DNA from: Methylophaga sp. | GTDB taxonomy: Bacteria > Pseudomonadota > Gammaproteobacteria > Nitrosococcales > Methylophagaceae | Length of the DNA stretch: 64,000 nucleotides | Direction of reading: 5' to 3' | NCBI GenBank assembly: GCA_002706095.1 | Contig: PAJP01000001.1 | Coordinates: 124,001-188,000, forward strand | In this document: positions 1 through 8,723 of the stretch, piece by piece | Numbering within the stretch: the stretch's first letter is position 1 | How the letters are laid out: the number at the start of each line of letters is the position of its first letter | Position numbers and translations under genes: made by a program | Notes under the pieces: model-generated | Seen by the model: the letters and a program-made list of their open reading frames with translations, nothing else | Database searches by the model: none | What the model was told of the DNA's origin: nothing

Positions 1-1355
1 TTGATACTTAAATCCCAGTCGTTTTGTTTGATTTCATCAAACGGCACCATAAAGCTTTTATCGGCTCGTTGACGATTAATCTCTTTATCACGCTGTTTAA
101 AGCGTTGGATGATATCGTCAATATCGTTATTTTTAATCGGGCTACGTTTGTCATCCAGTGAATAACCATCAGCTTGCATATCGTAAAACCAGACATTGTC
201 TGTGCCGCCATTATTGGTTTTGGTAAAGATTACCACTGCAGTACTCACCCCTGCGTATGGTTTAAACACGCCACTGGGCATTGAAATGATGGCTTCAAGG
301 CGTTGCTTTTCAACGAGTGTTTGGCGTAATTGTTTATGGGCATTAGATGAACCAAATAACACGCCATCGGGAATAATCACAGCACAGCGACCACCGATTT
401 TGAGCATGCGTAACATCAAGGCAATAAACAGTAGCTCTGTTTTTTTGGTTTTCACGGTTTTGAGTAATGAGCTTTCCACGCCGTCGTAATCTAAAGAGCC
501 TTTAAATGGTGGGTTAGCTAAAATCAAACTGTATTGATCTCGGCTGGCCGCATTGGCTTCACCTAAAGCATCCTGACCAATAAGATTCGGGCGTTCAACC
601 GCATGGAGCTGCAGGTTCATTGCCGCTATGCGTAGCATGGTGCTATCAAACTCGATACCGGTGAACATATCGCTATTGAAATGTTCACGGAAAGTTTGGT
701 CATGTAACCAGTCAGGATGATGATGGTAAATATATTCGCCTGAAGCCACTAAAAATCCTGCGGTGCCACAGGCGGGATCGCATATCGTGTCTTCACGATT
801 AGGTTCCATCATTTCCACTATCATTTTGATGATATGGCGTGGCGTGCGAAATTGACCATTGGTGCCAGCCGTGGCGATTTTCGATAATAAGTATTCATAG
901 AGATCGCCCTTGGTATCACGATCAGCCATTTGAATACTGTTAATCATTTGCACAACTTGATCCAGCACTTTTGGCGTGGGGATCATAAACGTCGCACCTT
1001 TCATATATTGAGCAAATACGCCTGCTTGATCACCCAGTTGTTTCATATGCTCAAATACGGTCAAGCCATCTGCTTCTGGCTGTGGCTGAGTAAATAAGTT
1101 GAACATCGTTTGAGGTTCTAGCTCACGAAAGCTATGCCAGCGAAAGCATTGTTGATTGGGACCGTAAAAGGCTTTTTGACTTCGTTTCCCAGCCACACTG
1201 GCTTTCTTTTCTTCAAGTTGTTCAATTTCGTCCAGACGACGAATGAATAAGAGATAGGTGAATTGTTCGATGACCGTAAGTGGGTTACTTATCCCACCTG
1301 TCCAGAATGTTTCCCATATTTTATCGACTTGGCTTTTGATTTCACCGGTGAGCAT
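1..1355 (-). CDS. hsdM: Type I restriction-modification DNA methylase subunit HsdM (partial, runs off left edge)
   Basis: Reading the minus strand from the ATG at 1355 gives 451 codons without a stop, so the gene continues beyond the window. The protein has the N6-adenine methylase signature: an N-terminal helical region (TFWTGGISNPLTVIEQ), GQFRTPRHI, motif I DPACGTAGFL (AdoMet binding), GIEFDSTMLRIAAMNL, and catalytic motif IV NPPF within LILANPPFKGS. HsdM methylates adenines in the HsdS-specified target and forms M2S or R2M2S complexes with HsdS and HsdR, which should lie to the left. No strong Shine-Dalgarno is visible ahead of the ATG. The gene is divergent from hflK with about 200 bases between them. 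Confidence 0.95.
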   Translation of the reverse strand, partial: MLTGEIKSQVDKIWETFWTGGISNPLTVIEQFTYLLFIRRLDEIEQLEEKKASVAGKRSQKAFYGPNQQCFRWHSFRELEPQTMFNLFTQPQPEADGLTVFEHMKQLGDQAGVFAQYMKGATFMIPTPKVLDQVVQMINSIQMADRDTKGDLYEYLLSKIATAGTNGQFRTPRHIIKMIVEMMEPNREDTICDPACGTAGFLVASGEYIYHHHPDWLHDQTFREHFNSDMFTGIEFDSTMLRIAAMNLQLHAVERPNLIGQDALGEANAASRDQYSLILANPPFKGSLDYDGVESSLLKTVKTKKTELLFIALMLRMLKIGGRCAVIIPDGVLFGSSNAHKQLRQTLVEKQRLEAIISMPSGVFKPYAGVSTAVVIFTKTNNGGTDNVWFYDMQADGYSLDDKRSPIKNNDIDDIIQRFKQRDKEINRQRADKSFMVPFDEIKQNDWDLSI

Positions 1356-1559
1356 GTAGCAACTTTTTAGAATGATTTATGAAGGAGAATGATTTTCCAT
1401 TATTAAGCCAGGGCTGACAAGAATATCTGTTTTCCATCAAATTTGATTGGCTGTCTATTTTTACCTGATTATCCAAACTCAAAAATTGATTTTGATCCGT
1501 TTCCTTACATAGCCGCTCCTTAATAGTAGACTGGACGCTCTTTTTAACTGGAGAGAGAA

Positions 1560-2618
1560 ATGATCCAATCTGTAAAAGGTAATGGTCGAGAGCCTGATGG
1601 CCCGCCAGACCTGTTTGAATTAATGAAAAAGTTGACTGGTGGTGGGCGCGGCCGTGGCCGTTCACCTGGCAATTTTGGTGGTGGTGTTATTGCCATTATC
1701 CTGGTTGTTTTGCTGGTTTGGGGCGCCATGACGTCTTTTTACACGGTGCAACCCGAGCAACGTGCTGTGGTGAAACGCTTCGGTTCCGTTACGGGTATTA
1801 CTGATCCTGGTCTTCATTTCAAAATTCCTTTTGGCATAGACAAAATACAGCTGGTCGCTACCGAGCGCGTATTGAAACAAGAGTTTGGTTTTAGCACATT
1901 GAAAACCCGCCAAGGCGAGCGTTCAACTTATAGTGCCGCACAATTTGAAGATGAGTCATTAATGCTCACCGGCGATCTGAACATGATCGATGTTGAATGG
2001 GTGGTTCAATATCGCATTGAAGACCCTATTAAGTTTCTATACCAAATGCGTGAACCGACACGTACCCTTCGCGATATTTCTGAGTCAGTGATGCGTCGTA
2101 TCGTCGGTAATATGCTCGGTTCTGAAGTACTGACTATTGGTCGGGTAGAGATTCAACAAAAAGCGGGTGATGAGATTCAGGAAATACTCGACCAATATGA
2201 TGCAGGAATTCGCATCAGCACCGTTGAAATGCAGGATGTGGTGCCACCTCGTGCCGTTCAACCTGCTTTTAATGAAGTGAATGAAGCTCGCCAAGAACGT
2301 GAGCGTATGATTAATGAAGCTCAAAAACGAGTGAATCAGGAAATCCCTAATGCTGAAGGTGCTGCACTTCGTACTGTCGCAGAAGCTGAAGGTTACGCTA
2401 CAGAACGAGTAAACCGTGCCGTGGGTGAAAGCGCCCGTTTTAGTGCCGTTCTGCATGAATACCAACAAGCGCCAATAGTGACACGCTCACGTCTGTATCT
2501 GGAAACCTTAAATGAAATGTTGCCAGATATCGGGCAAATATTGGTTGTTCAGGATGGCCAGATGTCTCCCCTCCCATTACTTGACGTAAACCGTAACGCC
2601 ATTGGAGGTGACAAATGA
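1560..2618 (+). CDS. hflK: FtsH protease modulator HflK (SPFH/band 7 protein)
   Basis: The 352-residue protein has a Gly/Arg/Pro-rich N-terminal stretch (residues 20-40), one transmembrane segment (about 42-60), then a band 7/SPFH domain beginning FYTVQPEQRAVVKRFG. Its C-terminal half is helical and charged (NEARQERERMINEAQKR), as in HflK. HflK and HflC form a membrane cage around the AAA protease FtsH and modulate its degradation of membrane proteins. A GGAGAG ribosome-binding site sits seven bases ahead of the ATG. The gene overlaps hflC by four bases (ATGA), so the two are translationally coupled. The usual upstream partners hfq and hflX are absent; a type I restriction gene lies there instead. 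Confidence 0.95.
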   Translation: MIQSVKGNGREPDGPPDLFELMKKLTGGGRGRGRSPGNFGGGVIAIILVVLLVWGAMTSFYTVQPEQRAVVKRFGSVTGITDPGLHFKIPFGIDKIQLVATERVLKQEFGFSTLKTRQGERSTYSAAQFEDESLMLTGDLNMIDVEWVVQYRIEDPIKFLYQMREPTRTLRDISESVMRRIVGNMLGSEVLTIGRVEIQQKAGDEIQEILDQYDAGIRISTVEMQDVVPPRAVQPAFNEVNEARQERERMINEAQKRVNQEIPNAEGAALRTVAEAEGYATERVNRAVGESARFSAVLHEYQQAPIVTRSRLYLETLNEMLPDIGQILVVQDGQMSPLPLLDVNRNAIGGDK

Positions 2619-3556
2619 AAACGTCTTTACTCGCTTTAGTTGCCGTCTTGGTCATCATTATTGGTAACCTCACGCTTTACACAGTAGATGAAGCCGAACA
2701 AGCCATTGTGGTCCAGTTCGGTGAACCGATTGGTGACGTCATTAATGAGCCCGGCCTTAAGTTCAAACTGCCCTGGCAGAATGTACGTTACTTCGATAAA
2801 CGTCTTCTGGTCTGGGATGGTGATGTCACACAGATTCCAACGCTGGGGCGTGAGTTTATTCTTGTTGATACCACAGCACGCTGGAGAATTACTGATCCCC
2901 TACTCTTTTTGACCAGTGTTCGTGATGAAGCCGGTGCACGCACACGGCTCGACGATATTATCGACTCTGTGGTCAGAGACATGGTCTCCTCTACTGAGTT
3001 GGAAGAGATTGTTCGTTCGAAAGACTGGGAGGTTAATGTTGAAGAGCTGGATGATCCGGCCTTGGCAGAACGTAGTGACGTCAATCTGGAGAAACAACCT
3101 AAACTAGGTCGTGAACTGCTAGAAGCCGGTATTCTCAAACGGGCTCGTGATTCCATGCCAGCACTCGGAATTGAGCTAGATGATGTACGTATTAAACGGG
3201 TTAATTACATTGAATCTGTTCGTCGTCAGGTAGAAAGTCGCATGATTGCAGAACGTCAGTCTATTGCTGAACGTTTCCGTTCTGAAGGTCGTGGCCGAAG
3301 TCAGGAAATCCTTGGTAATATGGAACGCGATCTTCGTCGTATTCGCTCTGAAGCAGCACGTGACGCCGAGAAAATTCGCGGTGAGGCCGATGCCAAAGCC
3401 ACCCAAATCTATGGTGATGCCTTCGGTGCTGATGCTGAGTTCTATTCTTTTTTCCGTACATTGGAAAGCTACCGAGCTCTAGGTCAGAACAGTACGCTCA
3501 TGCTTAAAGCTGACTCTGATTTCTTCCGTTATCTAGAAAAACCGCAAGCTCAGTAA
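2615..3556 (+). CDS. hflC: FtsH protease modulator HflC (SPFH/band 7 protein)
   Basis: The 313-residue protein has an N-terminal signal-anchor (residues 3-22), then the band 7 start YTVDEAEQAIVVQFGEP. A long Arg/Glu-rich helical stretch follows (SRMIAERQSIAERFRSEG and EAARDAEKIRGEADAKATQI), typical of HflC. It is the partner of HflK in the periplasm-facing HflKC cage around FtsH. A GGAGG ribosome-binding site lies inside the end of hflK, and the start overlaps the hflK stop. Length matches the family. The motif order, size and neighbour leave little doubt. Confidence 0.95.
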   Translation: MKTSLLALVAVLVIIIGNLTLYTVDEAEQAIVVQFGEPIGDVINEPGLKFKLPWQNVRYFDKRLLVWDGDVTQIPTLGREFILVDTTARWRITDPLLFLTSVRDEAGARTRLDDIIDSVVRDMVSSTELEEIVRSKDWEVNVEELDDPALAERSDVNLEKQPKLGRELLEAGILKRARDSMPALGIELDDVRIKRVNYIESVRRQVESRMIAERQSIAERFRSEGRGRSQEILGNMERDLRRIRSEAARDAEKIRGEADAKATQIYGDAFGADAEFYSFFRTLESYRALGQNSTLMLKADSDFFRYLEKPQAQ

Positions 3557-3570
3557 ACCATTGCCTACCG

Positions 3571-3601
3571 GAGTGTCATGCCCTGCTTGGGTGTGGCACT
3601 C
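3571..3601 (+). terminator. Hairpin downstream of hflC
   Basis: A 13-bp stem (GAGTGTCATGCCC against GGGTGTGGCACTC, four G-T wobbles) with loop TGCTT starts 15 bases after the hflC stop. No T run follows directly, so it may be an imperfect terminator or an mRNA 3' end stabiliser rather than a classic intrinsic terminator. Confidence 0.4.
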
Positions 3602-3649
3602 TGGATATGGGCATAGCCCACCTTTAAATTAGCCCTTCTTTGCGTTTAG

Positions 3650-5119
3650 CTAAAACGTACTTAACCCTGTTGCTTCCATCGTGCGATATAACAATCTGGG
3701 CCAGAGTCTTTCATCCGCATAGTTTTCATAGTCGACACTGTAATGTCGGCCATAGAGGTTATACCAACATTCATCAAACCAGCTTTGGCCACGTCGCAAA
3801 GGTGCTGCGTTGGCTGGACCTTTAAGTACAACACTGGTTTCAAGGTTCAGGTTATGCAGGTTTCGTCGGGTGAAATTGGTTGAGCCGAGTAACATCGTCG
3901 TTTCACCAGCACCGCGACGCATCAGCCATTTAGCGTGGCATTGTTCGCCGTGGGTATCACACCAGCGAACGGTGATGCCGGCTTGTGTTAATTCATGAGC
4001 GACCGGACGATTAGGTATGCCATTCTTTTCACGTCCGAAGGCGTCTTTATTCGGATCTAGTAAGACTCTTAATATTACGCCTCGTTGTTGTGCTGATTTG
4101 AGAGCGTCGATAATCTCCCGATCGGATAAATAGAACATTGCCATATCCAGTTTATCCTTAGTTTTGGCTTGGTTAATCATGGCTAATGCGGCTTTTTCTA
4201 CAGCCTGTTCAGTGACGACCTGAACGGTAAGGTTGGTGTCTGTGTTATCAGAAGGTTGCTCTAGTTCGACTTTAGGTAAAGCTTTAGCTGACATGGCCAG
4301 CACCGCTTTTTCACTCTCAAGTAAATCCCAAGCTGCCTGTCCATTAAAGCGTAAGGCGACATTGTCGTGGGCGCTGCTTCCATCGTGTGGATTAGCTGAG
4401 GTGACTAATGCGGTTAATTCGTCTCCATTATCTGCAATGATCAGTTTGCGATGATTCGCTTTGAAATTCATTAGGTTGAGATAACTTCTTGCGGAGACTT
4501 CTCCTTCACCAAAAGGATTCGGCAGCCAGCCACCTTCGCTATTGCCAAATGGCTGAACAAATAAACGCCAAAAACCAGAATAAGCCGGGTTGCTATCACG
4601 TAGTTTGGTCAGTTTTGTTTGTGTGACAGGTATGCCAGCCGCTTTAAGTTGAGTGAAATGTTTGGAAGGTAGTCCGCCATAAAGAGTATTAAGGGGATCA
4701 GAAATAAGCTGTATTTCCAGAGCAGGATAACGCTGTTTTTGTGTAATTAAGGCTTGGGTGAGTTCATCTGAAAGTGCTCTATGTTGTTCCGAACCTTTGC
4801 CTTGATAGTCATTAAACAAAAACATTTCAACCAGCACCAGGTGGCGAGCATTGGCAATCATCTCGAACACTTCATCGAAAATCTGCTGCTGTGTTTGACG
4901 TTCACCTCCGACAGTAAAGGTTCTGTCTGCTAGAAACTGCACGTTGCTCGCCGTTCGTTGAGGGCCTGAGAAATCAACGCCCGGAGGCAATGGCTTATAA
5001 ACGTGATAGACGGCGACAGAAATAGATATCAAAAGTAATAACAATAGCCAACGCCATTTACCCTTCCTCTGCTTTTTTGTGCTGAATAAAGATCGTTGTT
5101 GTTTACTTTTGAATGACAT
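3650..5119 (-). CDS. Phospholipase D-like domain protein, membrane anchored
   Basis: The protein has about 489 residues from the ATG at 5119; an in-frame TTG at 5128 is an alternative start. It has a basic N-terminus, one transmembrane segment (KWRWLLLLLLISISVAVY), then two PLD halves. The first HKD motif is NHRKLIIADNGD. The second is CHAKWLMRRGAGETTML followed by GSTNFTRRN; it keeps His and Lys but lacks the usual Asp at its expected spacing. PLD-family enzymes such as cardiolipin synthases transfer or hydrolyse phosphodiesters through the two His residues. Substrate is unknown: the sequence does not look like a standard cardiolipin synthase with two N-terminal helices. It is convergent with hflKC and monocistronic. 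Confidence 0.8.
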   Translation of the reverse strand: MSFKSKQQRSLFSTKKQRKGKWRWLLLLLLISISVAVYHVYKPLPPGVDFSGPQRTASNVQFLADRTFTVGGERQTQQQIFDEVFEMIANARHLVLVEMFLFNDYQGKGSEQHRALSDELTQALITQKQRYPALEIQLISDPLNTLYGGLPSKHFTQLKAAGIPVTQTKLTKLRDSNPAYSGFWRLFVQPFGNSEGGWLPNPFGEGEVSARSYLNLMNFKANHRKLIIADNGDELTALVTSANPHDGSSAHDNVALRFNGQAAWDLLESEKAVLAMSAKALPKVELEQPSDNTDTNLTVQVVTEQAVEKAALAMINQAKTKDKLDMAMFYLSDREIIDALKSAQQRGVILRVLLDPNKDAFGREKNGIPNRPVAHELTQAGITVRWCDTHGEQCHAKWLMRRGAGETTMLLGSTNFTRRNLHNLNLETSVVLKGPANAAPLRRGQSWFDECWYNLYGRHYSVDYENYADERLWPRLLYRTMEATGLSTF

Positions 5120-5459
5120 GTTTATCAATAAGTCCGGTTGATAAAGAGTGACGTGAGAAACGTTTTATCTTTGTTTCGAATTATGACTATTTACATAAAG
5201 TATCACTATTCATCGTTATCTATAAATCAACGTGTTTTGTTTTCGTAGACAATATGACGCCCAATGTCGCCTGTAGTTACTGAGTGGGTGCATTGCCTGA
5301 TTGTTTCATTTTGCGTAATAGTTTTTTAATCATTCGACCTATTATTTTATAAAACCGAATGAGAAATAATGTCTCCACTGATTCGAAAATCGTCAGTGAC
5401 TTAATGTTTAAAGAATCAAAACTGTAATTAATACAAATACCTATATGGAGATGTTAACA
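5120..5459. other. Intergenic region, divergent promoters of the PLD gene and YHS gene
   Basis: This is a 340-base AT-rich gap between divergent genes, with no credible coding sequence. It must hold promoters for both genes. Several AT-rich stretches could serve as -10 boxes (for example around TATTATTTT near 5340), but no convincing paired -35/-10, operator or repeat was identified. Confidence 0.4.
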
Positions 5460-5936
5460 ATGTTAAAACACATTTTATTAAGTACCTCAGCAGCGGTTGC
5501 CCTTAGCCTGTCAGCAGCGACATTCGCTGCTGATATTGATATGAATGCCAATGCCAATGACCTGGCTATTCAAGGTTATGACCCGGTGGCTTATTTCACT
5601 CAATCAGCACCGACTAAAGGCACTAGTGACTATACAGCGACATATAAAAATGCGATCTATCACTTTAGCAGTGAACAGAATCGTGATTTATTCCGTGCCG
5701 AGCCAAGCAAATATGCCCCCCAGTATGGTGGCTTTTGTGCCTTCGGTGTCACCAAAGGTAGAAAGTTTGATACTGACCCAATGGCTTGGCGAGTGGTGGA
5801 TGGCAAGCTTTATCTGAACCTGAATAAAGATGTCCAAAAAATCTGGGTTGAAGATATTCCAGGCTACATCACTAACGCCAATGACACCTGGCCGACGATC
5901 AAAACCTTCAGTGATAAAACACTTGAAACGTTCTAG
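5460..5936 (+). CDS. Exported YHS domain-containing protein
   Basis: The start is placed at the ATG at 5460 because GGAG lies ten bases upstream; the earlier in-frame ATG at 5445 overlaps that ribosome-binding site. The 158-residue product has a Sec signal peptide (MLKHILLSTSAAVALSLSAA, cleavage near TFA-AD). A YHS-type domain follows: IQGYDPVAYF, the YHFSSEQNRDLF region and YAPQYGGFCAFG. YHS domains occur in metal-linked proteins, but this exported single-domain family has no firm function. A strong terminator separates it from the thioredoxin-buf operon, though location and predicted compartment make a role in the same metal stress response possible. Confidence 0.85.
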   Translation: MLKHILLSTSAAVALSLSAATFAADIDMNANANDLAIQGYDPVAYFTQSAPTKGTSDYTATYKNAIYHFSSEQNRDLFRAEPSKYAPQYGGFCAFGVTKGRKFDTDPMAWRVVDGKLYLNLNKDVQKIWVEDIPGYITNANDTWPTIKTFSDKTLETF

Positions 5937-5941
5937 TGCAT

Positions 5942-5981
5942 AAGCCCTGGCTTAACTCAATTGGCTGAGTCAGGGCTTTTA
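5942..5981 (+). terminator. Intrinsic terminator after the YHS gene
   Basis: The stem AAGCCCTG against CAGGGCTT, with inner pairing ACTCA/TGAGT, is followed by TTTTATT. It lies six bases past the YHS stop codon and just upstream of the thioredoxin ribosome-binding site, so the downstream operon may be served by read-through or by a promoter inside this short gap. Confidence 0.8.
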
Positions 5982-5996
5982 TTAAGGAGTGTAAAA

Positions 5997-6314
5997 ATGC
6001 AACGAATCAGATCACATGAAGCGCTAGAAGCTGAGAAACAACGTCATGAGTATTTATTACTGAAAATTTCAGCCTCATGGTGCAACCCTTGCCAAATCTA
6101 TACCCCGATTATTGAGTCAGTCTCGGCATCACGTAGTGATATCAGCGTGGCTGAAGTGGATGTGGATGATATGCCGAACGTGCGTGAGACCTTTCGTGTG
6201 CGGTCTGTGCCAACACTGGTCATGCTTAAAAACGGCCAAGAGGTTGATTCACTCGTGGGTTCACAGCCGGTTGAAAACGTACATACGTGGATTAACCACA
6301 CTATCGAAGCTTAA
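5997..6314 (+). CDS. Thioredoxin-like protein (WCNPC active site)
   Basis: AAGGAG lies seven bases ahead of the ATG at 5997, which is preferred over an in-frame start 36 bases earlier lying within the terminator. The 105-residue protein has a single thioredoxin fold: strand LLLKISASW, active site WCNPC (a CxxC redox pair, Asn-Pro rather than the Gly-Pro of classical thioredoxin), and the cis-proline motif RSVPTLVMLKNG. No signal peptide is seen, so it is probably cytoplasmic. It is 24 bases upstream of bufA and reads as the first gene of the buf operon. A role in keeping precursor cysteines reduced before modification is inference. Confidence 0.85.
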   Translation: MQRIRSHEALEAEKQRHEYLLLKISASWCNPCQIYTPIIESVSASRSDISVAEVDVDDMPNVRETFRVRSVPTLVMLKNGQEVDSLVGSQPVENVHTWINHTIEA

Positions 6315-6338
6315 TACTTATATATAAGGAATGATGAT

Positions 6339-6614
6339 ATGAAAAATAACGCAATTATTGCAGCCGCCATTGCTGCGACTGTTTCCCTTGGCGTGACAGC
6401 CCCGATTAATGCTTATGCTGCCAGTAAAGAGAAATGCTACGGCGTAGCGAAAGCAGGTCAAAACGATTGTGCCAATCTGGCGGGTACGCATTCATGTGCA
6501 GCCCAGTCTAAAAAGGATAATGATCCGGGGGAGTGGAAATTAGTACCTGCAGGTACGTGTACTGACCTTGGTGGCTTATCCAAAGATGAAGCGAAAAAGC
6601 TTCTCACTAACTAA
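6339..6614 (+). CDS. bufA: BufA1-like bufferin precursor (DUF2282 family)
   Basis: The 91-residue protein has a signal peptide-like N-terminus ([19 protein letters not shown], Ala-rich up to AYAAS) and a short core with four cysteines in [19 protein letters not shown] and PAGTC. This matches DUF2282 proteins, recognised as bufferin RiPP precursors whose core cysteines are modified by a DUF692/MNIO enzyme and which are linked to copper tolerance. The modifying enzyme and partner are encoded directly downstream. An AAGGAATG ribosome-binding region precedes the ATG. The family call is firm; the metal bound and the exact modification in this organism are inference. Confidence 0.9.
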   Translation: MKNNAIIAAAIAATVSLGVTAPINAYAASKEKCYGVAKAGQNDCANLAGTHSCAAQSKKDNDPGEWKLVPAGTCTDLGGLSKDEAKKLLTN

Positions 6615-6643
6615 TGACCATGTGCGAACCTATGGAGGCTGAG

Positions 6644-7486
6644 ATGATGCAAGTGGGTGTGGGGCTTCGCTCCAAACATTATGAAGCGGCTTTGCAATCA
6701 GCCTCCGTAGACTTCGTTGAAGTGCATACTGAGAATTTTTTTGCTGATGGTGGTGTGTCACATGCCATCCTGGAGATGATTGCTGAGAATTATAAGCTAA
6801 GCTTTCATGGGACTTCGCTCGGTTTGGGGTCTTTGGCTCCCCCGCCACTCGTCCATATCCAAAAGATGCGGCGGTTGATTGAACGTTATTCACCCTTTTT
6901 AGTATCGGATCACGCTTGTTTTAGCTGGTCGAATGAGGATGGCCATACCGTTCATGCTGGTGATTTGCTTCCGATCCGGTTTGATAAAGAAACGTTGAAT
7001 GTCATGTGTCGTAACATTCGACGCGTGCAGGATATTTTTGGTCAGCAACTACTGATTGAAAATATTTCATCATATTTACCCATCTCTGGCTCTGTCATAC
7101 CCGAAGCAGAGTTTTTCAATTTACTTTGTCAATCAACCGGCTGTGCGATGTTGCTGGATCTTCATAACATTCAAGTAAACGCTGTCAATCAGCAGTCCCG
7201 GTCACCTTTAGAGGCCGCTTTAGAATTCATATCTGAGTTAGATACTGGCATTGTCGGTGAAATCCATTTAGCCGGAATAGCTGAGCCCTCAGCTGAGATG
7301 TGGATTGATGATCATAGTGGACCCGTGAGTGATGAATGTTGGACAGCATTTTCAGCAGCCATCAAACGTTTTGGTAAGGTGCCCACCTTAATTGAATGGG
7401 ATACCAAGTTGCCTGACTGGTCTGAGCTCACCACTCAAGCCGCCATGGCTAAAGATTATGCCAATCAGGTGTCAGGTCATGGCTAA
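6644..7486 (+). CDS. bufB: BufB-like multinuclear iron oxidase (MNIO, DUF692)
   Basis: The protein is a DUF692 TIM-barrel enzyme of about 280 residues with metal-ligand motifs in order: EVHTENFF, FHGTSLGLGS, VSDHACFSW, LIENISSY, LLDLHNIQVNA, GEIHLAG and DDHSGPV, ending LIEWDTKLPDW. MNIO enzymes use an iron cluster to modify cysteines of RiPP precursors, here presumably BufA. The start at 6644 follows GGAGG with five-base spacing. An alternative ATG at 6614 overlaps the bufA stop (TAATG) and would add ten residues. The stop overlaps the start of bufC. Neighbours and motifs agree. Confidence 0.92.
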   Translation: MMQVGVGLRSKHYEAALQSASVDFVEVHTENFFADGGVSHAILEMIAENYKLSFHGTSLGLGSLAPPPLVHIQKMRRLIERYSPFLVSDHACFSWSNEDGHTVHAGDLLPIRFDKETLNVMCRNIRRVQDIFGQQLLIENISSYLPISGSVIPEAEFFNLLCQSTGCAMLLDLHNIQVNAVNQQSRSPLEAALEFISELDTGIVGEIHLAGIAEPSAEMWIDDHSGPVSDECWTAFSAAIKRFGKVPTLIEWDTKLPDWSELTTQAAMAKDYANQVSGHG

Positions 7487-8240
7487 TTATCAGTCAGACC
7501 TATTACAGGCCCTTTGGCATCAGGGTGAGTCATCTTTTGGCTCTGAGGTACTGTCTATTTACAGAAATAATCTGCTAATGAATGCTAACAGAGCCTTAGC
7601 TATTACCTACCCAACCGTTGTGCCATTGCTTGGTGAGGACGTCTTTAACTCGCTGATTAAAGATTTTATCCAGTATGAAATGTTAGAGGAAGGTGACTGG
7701 GGTGTATGGGGCAAAACATTTCCTGACTGGTTAGAGCAGCAAGCTAGCCTGGGTGATTATGCTTTTATTGCTGATTGTGCCCGGCTGGATTGGCTTTGTC
7801 ATCACGCTGAACGAGCCAGTGATATCGAGAATGTCATGGGATTTGAGATTGCCTCAGAGACGGAATTGGCAAGTCTTAAACTTCAATATTGTGCTGGAGT
7901 GACGCTACTTGAATCCAGCTATCCTGTTGTGGATATCTGGCTGGCACATCACTCCCGAGATGAAAATCAACGCCAATCCTTTCTTCAGCAGGCAAAAAAC
8001 AAACTCACAGACGGTGCAGGTCAACATGCTCTAGTTTGGCGGCCACACTGGAAAGCCAATGTTCGTGAACTGGATGAGACAGAACTTGATTGGATCAAGC
8101 TGACGCTTTCTAGTCACGGTATATCTGATGCACTGGACCAGGTTAATCCTCAATTTGATTTTGAAACGTGGTTACAACAATCCACCAGTGAAGGACTTGT
8201 CACTGGTTTCTATCAGGAGAAATACGATGACTTATCTTAA
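7479..8240 (+). CDS. bufC: BufC-like MNIO partner protein (DUF2063)
   Basis: From the ATG at 7479 (MANYQSDLLQALW) the product has 253 residues. Its N-terminal helical domain carries LSIYRNNLLMNANRALAITY and VPLLGEDVFNSLIKDF, typical of DUF2063 proteins that pair with DUF692 enzymes and bind the precursor peptide. The start overlaps the bufB stop by eight bases and the end overlaps the doxX gene by 14 bases, so the three are tightly coupled. A longer in-frame extension into bufB exists but would overlap far more and lacks support. Confidence 0.9.
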   Translation: MANYQSDLLQALWHQGESSFGSEVLSIYRNNLLMNANRALAITYPTVVPLLGEDVFNSLIKDFIQYEMLEEGDWGVWGKTFPDWLEQQASLGDYAFIADCARLDWLCHHAERASDIENVMGFEIASETELASLKLQYCAGVTLLESSYPVVDIWLAHHSRDENQRQSFLQQAKNKLTDGAGQHALVWRPHWKANVRELDETELDWIKLTLSSHGISDALDQVNPQFDFETWLQQSTSEGLVTGFYQEKYDDLS

Positions 8241-8670
8241 TTTACGCGTCCCATATCTGGGACATCTGACAAAAGCACGTTCGGTACTTGAATCTTTAAC
8301 GTTACTGGGCGTCAGGTTTTACTTGTTCTCTGTCTTTTTCTTTGCTGGTTTTAACAAATTAAAAGACTGGGAGTCGACCCTGTTTTTATTTGAATATGAA
8401 TACATGGTGCCTTTTTTAAGACATGATATTGCGGCTTATCTTGGCACGGCCGCAGAGATTGCTTTACCCGTGTTGCTGCTCATGGGCTTAATCACTCCGG
8501 TCGCCGCTATCGGCTTGTTTATCTTTAATATTGTGGCAGTTTTTAGCCTCGCAGACATGCCACCGGCAGCGTTATTACTACATGTTATCTGGGGTGGGTT
8601 GCTGTTTGCTTTAATACTATGGGGCCCTGGAAAAATAGCCGTGGATAGATTTGTTTTTAACAGTCACTAA
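8227..8670 (+). CDS. DoxX family membrane protein (BufD-like)
   Basis: The ATG at 8227 follows AGGAGA by six bases and gives a 147-residue protein with four predicted transmembrane helices: LGVRFYLFSVFFFAGFNKL, an AAYLGTAAEIALPVLLLMGL segment, a PVAAIGLFIFNIVAVFSL segment and LLLHVIWGGLLFALILW. The FFFAGFNKL and GTAAEIALP motifs are typical of DoxX proteins that end bufferin operons. It is the last gene of the trx-bufABC-doxX operon. Its molecular role is not established; it may support redox or electron supply for precursor modification (inference). Confidence 0.85.
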   Translation: MTYLNLRVPYLGHLTKARSVLESLTLLGVRFYLFSVFFFAGFNKLKDWESTLFLFEYEYMVPFLRHDIAAYLGTAAEIALPVLLLMGLITPVAAIGLFIFNIVAVFSLADMPPAALLLHVIWGGLLFALILWGPGKIAVDRFVFNSH

Positions 8671-8685
8671 TATTCAACCGGCATC

Positions 8686-8720
8686 AGGAGGTGAGTGACA
8701 ATGAGTCACTGCCTCCTTTT
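8686..8720. terminator. Bidirectional-looking terminator ending the buf operon
   Basis: The stem AGGAGGTGAGTGAC pairs with GTCACTGCCTCCT (one bulge) and is followed by TTTTGTTTT. It lies between the convergent doxX and lysR genes. Confidence 0.75.
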
Positions 8721-8723
8721 GTT

